NCBI GenBank assembly: GCA_934096075.1
Contig: CAKOLN010000001.1
Span: forward strand, 62,001-126,000
Origin: an uncultured Bacilli bacterium
GTDB taxonomy: Bacteria; Bacillota_I; Bacilli_A; RF39; UBA660
Direction: 5' to 3'
Length of the DNA stretch: 64,000 bases
Below the pieces are notes generated by a model. It had not been told where the DNA came from. It saw only the letters and a list, made by a program, of their open reading frames with translations, and made no database searches. Each line of letters begins with the position of its first letter. Position 1 is the first letter of the stretch. Below, in pieces: positions 51,275 through 59,353 of this stretch. Position numbers and translations under genes: made by a program.

Positions 51275-52549
51275 ATGATAGATATTAATTTAATAAGAGA
51301 AAATAAAGATATAGTAAAAGAAAATATAAAGAAAAAATTTCAAGATGTTAAATTGCCTTTAGTAGATGAAGTATATAATTTAGATATAGAGTATAGAAAT
51401 ACTAAAGTTGAAGCTGACAATCTAAGAGGAGAAAAAAATAAACTTAGTGGACAAATAGGTTTACTTATGAGAGAAGGTAAAAAAGAAGAAGCTGAAACTA
51501 TTAAAAATCAAGTAAGTGAAATGAATGATAAAATAAAAGAGTTAGAAGAAAAAGAAGAATCTTTAGAACCTAAAATTAGAGAAATAATGTATAAAATTCC
51601 TAATATAATTGATAAAAGTGTACCAATTGGAAAAGATGATACAGAGAATGTAGAAATAGAAAAATTTGGTGATCCTGTAGTGCCTTCATATGAAATACCA
51701 TATCATGCAGATATAATTGAAAGTAAAATGGGACTTGATAAAACGAGTGCTGGTAGAACTAGTGGTAATGGTTTTTATTACTTAATGGGTGATATAGCAA
51801 GACTTCATTCTGCGATGTTAAGTTATGCAAGAGATTTTATGATAAATAAAGGGTTTACTTATTGTATACCACCATTTATGATAAGAAGTGATGTTGTTAA
51901 TGGTGTAATGAGTTTTCAAGAAATGAATGATATGATGTATAAAATAGAAAATGAAGACTTGTATTTGATTGGAACTAGTGAACATTCAATGATAGGTAAA
52001 TTTAAAGGACAAATAATTGATGAAAAGGAATTACCTTTGACTTTAACAAGTTATAGTCCTTGCTTTAGAAAAGAAGTAGGAGCACATGGAATAGAAGAAA
52101 GAGGTTTATATAGATTACATCAATTTGAAAAACAAGAGATGGTAGTGCTATGTAAAAATGAAGATGGTATGGATTGGTATAATAAAATGTGGAGTTATAC
52201 AGTAGAATTTTTTAGAAGTTTAAATATACCTGTTAGAACTATTGAATGTTGTAGTGGTGATCTTGCTGACTTGAAAGAAAAATCATGTGATGTGGAAGCA
52301 TGGAGTCCAAGACAACAAAAATATTTTGAAGTTGGTAGCTGTTCAATATTAGGTACAGCACAGGCAAGAAGGTTAGCAATTAGAAGTAAGGGAGAAAGTG
52401 GTACTAAGTTCGTTACTACTTTAAATAATACTGTATTAGCAAGTCCTAGAGGCTTAATTGCATTTGTTGAAAATAACTATAATGAAGATGGAAGTATAAC
52501 TATTCCAGAAGCTTTAAAACCTTATATGGGTGGAAAAAATAGGATATAG
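51275..52549 (+). CDS. serS: Seryl-tRNA synthetase
   Basis: The 424-residue class II synthetase has an N-terminal long coiled-coil arm (about 27-105) for the tRNA-Ser variable arm. Motif 2 is YSPCFRKEVGAHGIEERGLYRLHQF and motif 3 is the LNNTVLASPRGLIAFVENN region. Standard length and order. It attaches Ser to tRNA-Ser, such as the one at 23272. It is controlled by the T-box upstream. Confidence 0.97.
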   Translation: MIDINLIRENKDIVKENIKKKFQDVKLPLVDEVYNLDIEYRNTKVEADNLRGEKNKLSGQIGLLMREGKKEEAETIKNQVSEMNDKIKELEEKEESLEPKIREIMYKIPNIIDKSVPIGKDDTENVEIEKFGDPVVPSYEIPYHADIIESKMGLDKTSAGRTSGNGFYYLMGDIARLHSAMLSYARDFMINKGFTYCIPPFMIRSDVVNGVMSFQEMNDMMYKIENEDLYLIGTSEHSMIGKFKGQIIDEKELPLTLTSYSPCFRKEVGAHGIEERGLYRLHQFEKQEMVVLCKNEDGMDWYNKMWSYTVEFFRSLNIPVRTIECCSGDLADLKEKSCDVEAWSPRQQKYFEVGSCSILGTAQARRLAIRSKGESGTKFVTTLNNTVLASPRGLIAFVENNYNEDGSITIPEALKPYMGGKNRI

Positions 52550-52570
52550 TTGTAAAAATGTTATGATTAA

Positions 52571-52608
52571 TAAATCACTTACATATAATTATGTAGGTGA
52601 TTTATTTT
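52571..52608 (+). promoter_or_regulatory. Hairpin covering the next gene's ribosome site
   Basis: AAATCACTTACATA and TATGTAGGTGATTTA form a long stem followed by TTTTG. It can end the serS transcript. The 3' arm contains AGGTGA, the likely ribosome site for the TTG at 52607, so the hairpin may also limit translation of that gene. Confidence 0.55.
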
Positions 52609-53431
52609 GAAAAAATTCTTTGAATATATTGGTTTAATTGCTTTTACTTTATTTAGTTTTTATTATACTGATAAAGTTACTAAAGTGATGAATAATAAAG
52701 ATCCGTTGATGATAAGTATAAAAGAATATAGAGATAAAACAAAAGAAACATGTAAAGAAGGATATTATACAACTGATGGTGTTGTATTAGGTGTAAGTGG
52801 TAAAGTTGTGAGTGTAAATGAATCTTATTCAAATATGGTAACAAATGGTTTTGATTTAGAATCAATGGTATATGAAGAAATAACTTGTAAAGTAAATAAA
52901 GAATCTACTTTGGATAATTTTATAATAAAAGGAAATGAAACGAAGAATTCAGTTAGTTTATTTATTAATATAAAAAGTTTAGATTTAATTGAATCATTAA
53001 TAAATGTTAGTAATAATCAAAATGTTAAATTAAATTTATTAATAGATGGTAAAACTTTAGAAAAAAATAAAAAATTATTAAAAGAGTTTTATAATGAAAA
53101 TTATGATATAGTATATAATGGAAGTAATAAAGAAGATTTGAAACTTTATATTAAAACTATTAAATCATTTAATAAAACTGATAGAATGTTTTGTATGAGT
53201 TATAATAATATAGATAATAAAAATATATGTAGTGAGGAAAAAATAAATACTTTAAAAACTGAATATATATATGATAAAAATGTATTTAGTAATACTAAAA
53301 ATAATTTAGAGAAAGGTGGATTTTATATATATAATGAAAATAATTTAACATTAAAAGAGTTAAATACTATTATAAATTATATAAAGGGAAAAAATATAAA
53401 TGTAATTAATGTGACAGAAATGATAAAATAA
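52607..53431 (+). CDS. Signal-anchored extracytoplasmic protein, possibly deacetylase-like
   Basis: The 274-residue protein starts at TTG with AGGTGA upstream, has an N-terminal anchor (about 6-25) and an extracytoplasmic alpha/beta body. The segment from about 105 on (strand, helix, LLIDGKTLEKNKKLLKEF, and a late IINYIKGKNINVINVTEMI) recalls the spacing of NodB-type polysaccharide deacetylases. The Asp-Asp and His-x-x-x-His metal ligands are absent, so if related it is inactive. Function unknown. Confidence 0.5.
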   Translation: MKKFFEYIGLIAFTLFSFYYTDKVTKVMNNKDPLMISIKEYRDKTKETCKEGYYTTDGVVLGVSGKVVSVNESYSNMVTNGFDLESMVYEEITCKVNKESTLDNFIIKGNETKNSVSLFINIKSLDLIESLINVSNNQNVKLNLLIDGKTLEKNKKLLKEFYNENYDIVYNGSNKEDLKLYIKTIKSFNKTDRMFCMSYNNIDNKNICSEEKINTLKTEYIYDKNVFSNTKNNLEKGGFYIYNENNLTLKELNTIINYIKGKNINVINVTEMIK

Positions 53432-53475
53432 TTATAAAAATGTATAAAATAAATTACAAAAATAGTCGAAAAGTG

Positions 53476-53504
53476 TTGACTATTTCTTTATTTTGTTGTA
53501 TAAT
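53476..53504 (+). promoter_or_regulatory. Strong promoter of coiled-coil surface operon
   Basis: TTGACT, a 17-base spacer and TATAAT are close to consensus and lie about 30 bases before the AGAGGGGG/ATG at 53537. Confidence 0.8.
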
Positions 53505-53536
53505 CGTAGCATGAAATTCACAGAGGGGGTATTTAT

Positions 53537-55006
53537 ATGAATAGTAGTGAATTAATAAAGAAACTCGTTGAGATATCTAAGGAAAGACAAACTAGGATAA
53601 ATGAATTGAAAGGAGAATATGCTGAACTTACTGATATTGAAAGAAATCAAACATCAAAAGATTTAAGAAGAATTAAAGAAATCAGAAGTGAATTAGCAAG
53701 ACTTAGTAATAAGGAACTTGAAGAAGATTTATCTTATTTAAAATCTTTAAATAATAAATTAAAGAATTTTAAAAGAGGTTTGAATGAAACCAAAGATGAT
53801 AAACTAAAAAAAGAATTATTAGAAGAAAAGGTTAATGAATTAGAAAATGAATTAATGGACTTTGTTAGCGGATTAGAAGAAAAGTATGCTGACTTAATTA
53901 AAGCATATGATGAAAAAGTACGTATTGCTAAAGAAAAAGAAGAAGCAGAAAAGAAAGCTGAAGAAAAGCCTGAAGAAGTAAAAGAAGAAAATAAAACTAA
54001 AAAGAAAATCAATAAAGGTGCTTTGACTTTAGCTATATTAGCTGCTTTAGGTGTAGGTACTGTTGGATATGCTGCTGGTAAAGGAAGCATAAAAAATGCA
54101 AAAAATTCGGTTTCAACTTCAATAACTGATATTAAAAATGATACAAATAAAGAGATTGAAAATCCAGAAACAAAAGTAGAAACTGAAAATTCAATTAAAG
54201 ATATAGAAAGTAGAATTACTTTTGAAAAAGCTGAAGAAGAAAATTATACATTTACTGATGTAGATGATGAAGAACAAGTTGCTGAAAGAGCTTATGAAAT
54301 AATAGATTCATTTGATAAGATTTCACCGGTACAAAACATAAAGCTTGATGATGTAATGGACTTCTTAAGATATATTAATGGTGGAGTTGTTAATGAAGTA
54401 AGTCGTGAGGCTGCATTAAATGTTATTAGTCAAATAGAAGTTTTAATGAACAATGAAATGAATTATGGTGTTGATGTTGCTTTAAAAGGTAATAGCGAAA
54501 GACCAAAACAAGATTTAAGAGTAGATTATAGTAAATTCTTTATAGATGGAACACAAGCTAGTAAATTGGCAAGTAAAATTACAACATTAAGAACTGATAT
54601 GTTAGATAATCCAACTAACAAAGATAAACAAAGTGAAGAATTTACAAAATTATTATTGAATTCATGGTATTTAAATGGTAATGAAGAAATTAATGCTAAT
54701 GCTCTTGAAACTTCAGGTAGTGCTGCATTAATAGATAAATTATTCTTAAATACTGCAATGATAGCTCAAGCTAACCCAGATGAAAACTATGAAATATCAG
54801 TTAATATGGGTGTGGTTGATGAAGAAATAACATTAACACAAATAATAGATGAAATTAATAAACCAATTTGTCCTACTATGGTAACTGCTGATAATGGAGA
54901 AACATTTGAAACATTAATGAATAAATTTAGTAGTGATATGGAAGGTATGGTTAAAGAAGCTTATTATAATAAAGAAAATAGTAATGGCTTAACATTACAT
55001 AAATAG
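53537..55006 (+). CDS. Coiled-coil single-span membrane protein
   Basis: The 489-residue protein has an N-terminal cytoplasmic part (1-158) that is almost pure charged coiled coil with Lys-Glu heptads, one membrane helix at about 162-180 (ALTLAILAALGVGTVGYAAG) and an extracytoplasmic acidic linker followed by a helical domain (about 240-480). There is no signal peptide, so the N-terminus stays inside. This plan could link cytoplasmic assemblies to the surface. It is cotranscribed with the CPNGG-repeat protein 17 bases downstream. I do not recognise the family. Confidence 0.65.
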   Translation: MNSSELIKKLVEISKERQTRINELKGEYAELTDIERNQTSKDLRRIKEIRSELARLSNKELEEDLSYLKSLNNKLKNFKRGLNETKDDKLKKELLEEKVNELENELMDFVSGLEEKYADLIKAYDEKVRIAKEKEEAEKKAEEKPEEVKEENKTKKKINKGALTLAILAALGVGTVGYAAGKGSIKNAKNSVSTSITDIKNDTNKEIENPETKVETENSIKDIESRITFEKAEEENYTFTDVDDEEQVAERAYEIIDSFDKISPVQNIKLDDVMDFLRYINGGVVNEVSREAALNVISQIEVLMNNEMNYGVDVALKGNSERPKQDLRVDYSKFFIDGTQASKLASKITTLRTDMLDNPTNKDKQSEEFTKLLLNSWYLNGNEEINANALETSGSAALIDKLFLNTAMIAQANPDENYEISVNMGVVDEEITLTQIIDEINKPICPTMVTADNGETFETLMNKFSSDMEGMVKEAYYNKENSNGLTLHK

Positions 55007-55023
55007 TTTAGGGGGAATTAAAT

Positions 55024-56880
55024 ATGTATAACACAGAAAAAAATCCAGGTTTTAATATTAAAGATGTAATAATTAAAGCAATATTCTTGGTATTATTTAT
55101 ATTATTATTAGTATGGTTATTTCCAAAAGTTCCTAATATGAAACCTTTTTATAGCAACGTATTTAGAGAAAATATAAAATATATGCAAGATGCTGCTGAA
55201 AGTTATTATACAACTGATAAATTGCCTAAAAATGTAGGTGATACAGCTGAAATGACTTTACAAGATATGATTGATAAGAATTTAATCTTACCTTTTGTAG
55301 ATGAAGATGGTAATTCTTGTGATACTAAAAAATCATATGTTGAAGTTAAAAAGAATAAAAACGATTATACTTTGAAAGTTAATCTAGTTTGTCCTAATGA
55401 AGAAAATTATGTTGAAAAAACTTTAGGATGTTATCAATATTGTGAAGATGGTAATTGTCAAAATAGTGATACAAAAAATAATGAAGAAAAACCATTAACA
55501 GCAATTGAATATCAATTTAAACAAACTGGTAGTAAAGATGTAAGTTATTATACTTGTCCAGATGGTGGTACTTTAACTAATGGTATTTGTAATATTTATA
55601 CAACAGATACTTATAAAGCTACGGTAATTACTACTAAAGGTGAAGAATATTGTAAAGATGGTGGTGAACTTAAAAACGGAAGATGTTATAAAGTTGAAAC
55701 TACTAAATATAAAGCATCAGTTAGAGAAGGTGTATATTATTGTCCAGATGGTGGAAGATTAAATGGTGATACTTGTTATGTTGATAGAAGTTCAAGTTAT
55801 GATGCAACAGAAGTATTAAGTTGTCCAAATGGAGGAAGTCTTCAAGGAACTAAATGTATTGTTGAACATACATCAAGTGGTTCAAGTTATGATGCTTCAG
55901 TTAGATATACTTGTCCAAATGGAGGATCATTAAGTGGTACAAGATGTATTACTAAATCTGGAACAAGTGGTTCAAGTTATGGTGCTTCAGTTAGATATAC
56001 TTGTCCAAATGGAGGATCATTAAGTGGTACAAAATGTATTACTAAAGCTGGAACAAGTGGTTCAAGTTATCCTGCTACTAAAACTACTAGTAGAGTAGAA
56101 AGCAGAACACCATTAAGTGGAAGTGATTTAACATCTGCTGGAACTGATACTGTGTATATTTGTACATCAAGTTCAAATTGTCCAGGATATGTAACAATTT
56201 ATTACTATATTAGAACAGGTTATACTTGTCCAAATGGAGGATCATTAAGTGGTACAACTTGTAAAGTTTCTGGAACTCCAGAGCAAAGTTATGGTGCAAC
56301 ACCAAGTTATTATTGTCCAAATGGAGGAACAATAAGTGGTTCAACTTGTAGAGTTTCTGGAACTTCAGAAGAAAGTTATAGTGCAACACCAAATTATTAT
56401 TGTCCAAATGGAGGAACAATAAGTGGTTCAACTTGTCGTATAAGTGGCTCATCTAGTTCATCTAGTTATGATGCATCAAGGACATTAAGTTGTCCGAATG
56501 GAGGAAAACTTCAAGGAACTAAATGTGTAATTTCTGGCTCATATACTTATAAAGCTACAAAGTCTAATGGTGAAAAATATTGTCCAAATGGAGGAAATTT
56601 ATCAGGTGATTACTGCGTAGCAACAAAAACAACAGATTATAAAGCTAATGTAACTGATGGTAAAACAACTAAAACTTGTCCAAATGGAGGAAGTCTTAAA
56701 GATGATGGATTATGTTATGTAAATAAACTTTCTAAATCTTATAAAGCTACTTTAAATACAAGAAAACAATATTATACAAATTATAAATGGAGTAGAGAAG
56801 AATCTTTACCAGGATGGGTAAGAACAGGAGAAACTAGACAAGTTACAATTGGTTCTACAAGTTCTAATAAACAAAAATAG
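55024..56880 (+). CDS. Surface protein with CPNGG repeats and pilin-like N-terminal domain
   Basis: The 618-residue protein has a short cytoplasmic start and a membrane helix at about 14-33. A small domain follows (MQDAAESYYTTDKLPKNVG...MIDKNLI) whose layout resembles type IV pilin heads. From about residue 177 to 560 come 12 copies of a unit centred on CPNGGxLxGxxC separated by Ser/Tyr/Thr-rich linkers, probably each a small disulphide loop. The repeats resemble a flexible stalk or ligand-binding array. It is cotranscribed with the coiled-coil protein. GGGGG precedes the ATG at 7 bases. Confidence 0.7.
   Translation: MYNTEKNPGFNIKDVIIKAIFLVLFILLLVWLFPKVPNMKPFYSNVFRENIKYMQDAAESYYTTDKLPKNVGDTAEMTLQDMIDKNLILPFVDEDGNSCDTKKSYVEVKKNKNDYTLKVNLVCPNEENYVEKTLGCYQYCEDGNCQNSDTKNNEEKPLTAIEYQFKQTGSKDVSYYTCPDGGTLTNGICNIYTTDTYKATVITTKGEEYCKDGGELKNGRCYKVETTKYKASVREGVYYCPDGGRLNGDTCYVDRSSSYDATEVLSCPNGGSLQGTKCIVEHTSSGSSYDASVRYTCPNGGSLSGTRCITKSGTSGSSYGASVRYTCPNGGSLSGTKCITKAGTSGSSYPATKTTSRVESRTPLSGSDLTSAGTDTVYICTSSSNCPGYVTIYYYIRTGYTCPNGGSLSGTTCKVSGTPEQSYGATPSYYCPNGGTISGSTCRVSGTSEESYSATPNYYCPNGGTISGSTCRISGSSSSSSYDASRTLSCPNGGKLQGTKCVISGSYTYKATKSNGEKYCPNGGNLSGDYCVATKTTDYKANVTDGKTTKTCPNGGSLKDDGLCYVNKLSKSYKATLNTRKQYYTNYKWSREESLPGWVRTGETRQVTIGSTSSNKQK
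55554..56710 (+). repeat. Twelve tandem CPNGG-type coding repeats
   Basis: Units carry two Cys about 11 residues apart and lie 26-34 residues from each other. Units five and six (near 55910 and 56000) are nearly identical in DNA, as are the two units near 56310 and 56400, so the array has grown by recent duplication. About 45 codons without a CPNGG core interrupt it near 56080-56210. Confidence 0.75.
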
Positions 56881-56907
56881 ATTATGAATATCATAATCTA
56901 TTTTATT
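56878..56907 (+). terminator. Terminator of the CPNGG operon
   Basis: AGATTATGA-ata-TCATAATCT followed by ATTTTATT overlaps the stop codon. Confidence 0.75.
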
Positions 56908-56955
56908 ATGTATGCTAAAAAGATTATAAATGGTTTATGATATAAGGTTTATAAA

Positions 56956-56992
56956 AAATATTTAGAAATTCAATCTAAATATTTTTTATTCA
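56956..56992. terminator. Bidirectional terminator before rarA
   Basis: AAATATTTAGA-aattcaa-TCTAAATATTT with T-runs on both strands, overlapping the last codons of rarA. Confidence 0.75.
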
Positions 56993-58182
56993 TTTTTTAT
57001 CTTTTTATTAAATTCGTACATTGACATTTCATATTTATTATCACCAGGATAATAGTATTTACTATTTTTAATATTATCTGGAAGATATTGCTGTTTAACC
57101 CAGTGGTTTTTATAATTGTGTGGATATTTATACAAATTCTCATTATATGTTCTTATGTGTTTAGGGACTCTACCAACATTGCCTTTCTTTAAGTCATTAA
57201 TTGCAGCTGTATAGGTTTGTTCAATAGTGTTACTTTTAGGACTAAGGGCCATATCGATAACCGCTTGTGTTAATGGCTTATATAATTCTGGTAATCCAAT
57301 TCTTTCAGCTGCTTCAATTGCCGTTAAAACCTTAATGGGCATATTAGGATTAGCAAGTCCTATGTCTTCATATGCAATAACAAGCATTCTTCTATAAATA
57401 ATATCAAAATCTCCAGCTTCAATTAATCTCATCAGATAGTGAATCGCTGCATCTACATCGCTACCTCTAATACTTTTTTGAAATGCACTAATAACATCAT
57501 AGTATCCATCTTCGTTTTTATCATGAAAGAAATTAACATTATTATTTATTGTTTTAATATCTTCAATAGTAAATTCTTTTCCAAAGCCGTTATAGCAGAA
57601 TTCAATTAAGTTATAAGCATATCTCAAATCTCCGTTGCTTTGTTTTGAAATGTATTTTTTTACATCATCACTTAGATTAATATCCGGATATACTTCTTTA
57701 ACTCTATCTAATGTATTGAAAATGTCATTTTCATTTATTTCTTTTAAAAGAACCATTTGACATCTACTTCTAATTGCTGGATTAATAGAATGAAATGGGT
57801 TACTATTAGTTAATCCTATTAGAATAACTTTGCCACTTTCTATGTAAGATAATAATAAATCTTGTTTGTCCTTATTCATTCTATGTATTTCGTCTACAAT
57901 TAAAACTAGATCATCATACATTTTTGATTCTTCAAAAACTATTTCAAAATCTTTTTTACTATTTATTGTTGCATTTAGCATTCTATAATGAACATCAAAC
58001 TCATTCATTAATGCAAGGGCTATGGTTGTTTTTCCACATCCACTATTACCATAAAATATCATATTAAAAAGTCTCTTATTTTTTACTAAGTTGCTTAATA
58101 GCTTTCCTTCTCCAATAAGATCAGTTTGTCCAACAACTTCATCTAATTTTTTTGGTCTTAATTTTTCTGTTAAAGGTTCCAT
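56986..58182 (-). CDS. rarA: Replication-associated recombination protein RarA
   Basis: The 398-residue AAA+ ATPase has the start PLTEKLRPKKLDEVVGQTDLIG, Walker A GNSGCGKTT, Walker B LVLIVDEIHRMNKDKQD, sensor 1 LTNSNPF and the C-terminal KSNTIEQTYTAAINDLK region, together diagnostic for RarA/MgsA (WRNIP1 homologue). It acts at stalled forks with SSB. GAGGTG precedes the start; the gene is complete and monocistronic. Confidence 0.95.
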   Translation of the reverse strand: MEPLTEKLRPKKLDEVVGQTDLIGEGKLLSNLVKNKRLFNMIFYGNSGCGKTTIALALMNEFDVHYRMLNATINSKKDFEIVFEESKMYDDLVLIVDEIHRMNKDKQDLLLSYIESGKVILIGLTNSNPFHSINPAIRSRCQMVLLKEINENDIFNTLDRVKEVYPDINLSDDVKKYISKQSNGDLRYAYNLIEFCYNGFGKEFTIEDIKTINNNVNFFHDKNEDGYYDVISAFQKSIRGSDVDAAIHYLMRLIEAGDFDIIYRRMLVIAYEDIGLANPNMPIKVLTAIEAAERIGLPELYKPLTQAVIDMALSPKSNTIEQTYTAAINDLKKGNVGRVPKHIRTYNENLYKYPHNYKNHWVKQQYLPDNIKNSKYYYPGDNKYEMSMYEFNKKIKNE

Positions 58183-58264
58183 AATAACACCTCGATTAGT
58201 ATTTTATCATAATAATTGACTTTAAACCATATATAAGTTACAATAATCATCAATGGTGGTTAAA

Positions 58265-59131
58265 ATGCTTAGTGAAAATACTATATTACTTATAATGGAA
58301 AGTTTAGATAAAAAAGAATTTTTAACAAAAAAATTTCTTTATGAATTAGAAGAAGTTATATTGTTTTATGATAATTTAAATCTATATTTTAGTGGTTTTG
58401 ATATAGTAAATAGAATTAATAGTTATACAATAGCGTTTTATAATACAAAAACTAAAAAAATAATATTTTGTAAAGATCATATACTAAGTGAGTATGAAGA
58501 TTTTTTAAAACTGTCACCTGTTGAAGATAATATTATTAGAAGGAACTTATTTTTTTTACATATCATATTACATGAATTAGTACATGTTTATCAAAAGTTT
58601 TTAGTCCATATGAATACGACATATGACGATTTAATAAATGATTCATTAATGACTATAGAAGGTATGTTTTCTCCTTACAAATTAAGTAATATTCTTCCAA
58701 CTAGTATAAATACATATTTAATAAATGATTTTTATCATAAGAAACATGCGATATTTCCCAATGAATTACACGCTAATGGTGTTGCTTTAGAAATTGAAAA
58801 TAAAATAATAAAAAAATGTAATTATTCTAAAGAATATTTAGATTATACTACGTTTTTAATATCTCATTTACTTGGACAATATAAAATTAAAAGAAATGAA
58901 ATAATATCACCAATAAGGAGATTTTATAAATCAATTAATTTATTAGATAGTTTAAATTATTTAGATTATAGTTTATTTACTGATAGGGAAAAGTTTTTAT
59001 TTGGTTTAACTGAGAATATAAATGTAATTAATAAAGAAGCAAGTGAATTATTGTTTTTGTCTAAATCAATTGATTTAAGTGATGCGATAAAAGAATGTTC
59101 AAGTCCAATAAAATTATTTTTGAAAAAATAA
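58265..59131 (+). CDS. HExxH metalloprotease-like protein, unknown
   Basis: The start at ATG 58265 has GGTGG five bases upstream; an ATG at 58253 has none. The 288-residue protein contains LHIILHELVHVYQKFL, an HExxH zinc motif with hydrophobic flanks, near residue 105, and a downstream Asn-Glu-Leu-His-Ala-Asn helix that could supply the third ligand. There is no signal peptide, so it is probably cytosolic. The rest is helical and matches no family I can name. Protease activity is plausible but not shown. Confidence 0.6.
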   Translation: MLSENTILLIMESLDKKEFLTKKFLYELEEVILFYDNLNLYFSGFDIVNRINSYTIAFYNTKTKKIIFCKDHILSEYEDFLKLSPVEDNIIRRNLFFLHIILHELVHVYQKFLVHMNTTYDDLINDSLMTIEGMFSPYKLSNILPTSINTYLINDFYHKKHAIFPNELHANGVALEIENKIIKKCNYSKEYLDYTTFLISHLLGQYKIKRNEIISPIRRFYKSINLLDSLNYLDYSLFTDREKFLFGLTENINVINKEASELLFLSKSIDLSDAIKECSSPIKLFLKK

Positions 59132-59174
59132 ATTATATCTCTTGAATAAAAACAGATGATTTGATAAAATTAAA

Positions 59175-59331
59175 ATGTAAAAAATAAAGGAGCAAACGAA
59201 AACTATGAAATTAAATAATTTCTTTTATAACAAAACAATAGTTTGTTATGGGGGGGGGTTTATTACTAACTAACTCTCATAGTTTTTGTTTTACATTAAA
59301 TTCATAGGCACAAGTCTATGGATTTTTTCGT
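59175..59331 (+). promoter_or_regulatory. Structured leader with G9 tract before the large surface protein
   Basis: AATGTAAAA (59174) and ACGAAAACTATGA match TCATAGTTTTTGTTTTACATT (59278), framing about 75 bases that contain nine consecutive G at 59250-59258. A separate hairpin CATAG-gcacaagt-CTATG with TTTTTT (59301-59328) looks like a terminator. The TCATAG arm at 59277 could pair with either the upstream ACTATGA or the downstream CTATGG, an attenuator-like choice. AAAGAGG and the ATG of the surface gene follow. Confidence 0.6.
59205..59273 (+). CDS. 22-codon leader ORF containing the G9 tract
   Basis: AAGGAG, 13 bases before an ATG, opens a 22-residue frame ending TAA. The G9 tract supplies three Gly codons in frame. 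Loss of one G would extend the frame past the first stop to 59306, close to the terminator stem; gain of one would end it earlier. It may act as a leader peptide rather than as a protein. Confidence 0.4.
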   Translation: MKLNNFFYNKTIVCYGGGFITN

Positions 59332-59353
59332 GTGTGAGAAAAGAGGTAAAGGT

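Noticed and set aside
53734..54090. Minus-strand Ser/Phe-rich ORF
   Set aside because: It is the antisense of the Lys/Glu coiled coil, which always gives Phe/Ser-rich open frames.
56210..56452. Minus-strand ORF across the CPNGG repeats
   Set aside because: It mirrors the repeats on the other strand, has no ribosome site, and its Leu-His-rich product is typical of a shadow frame.
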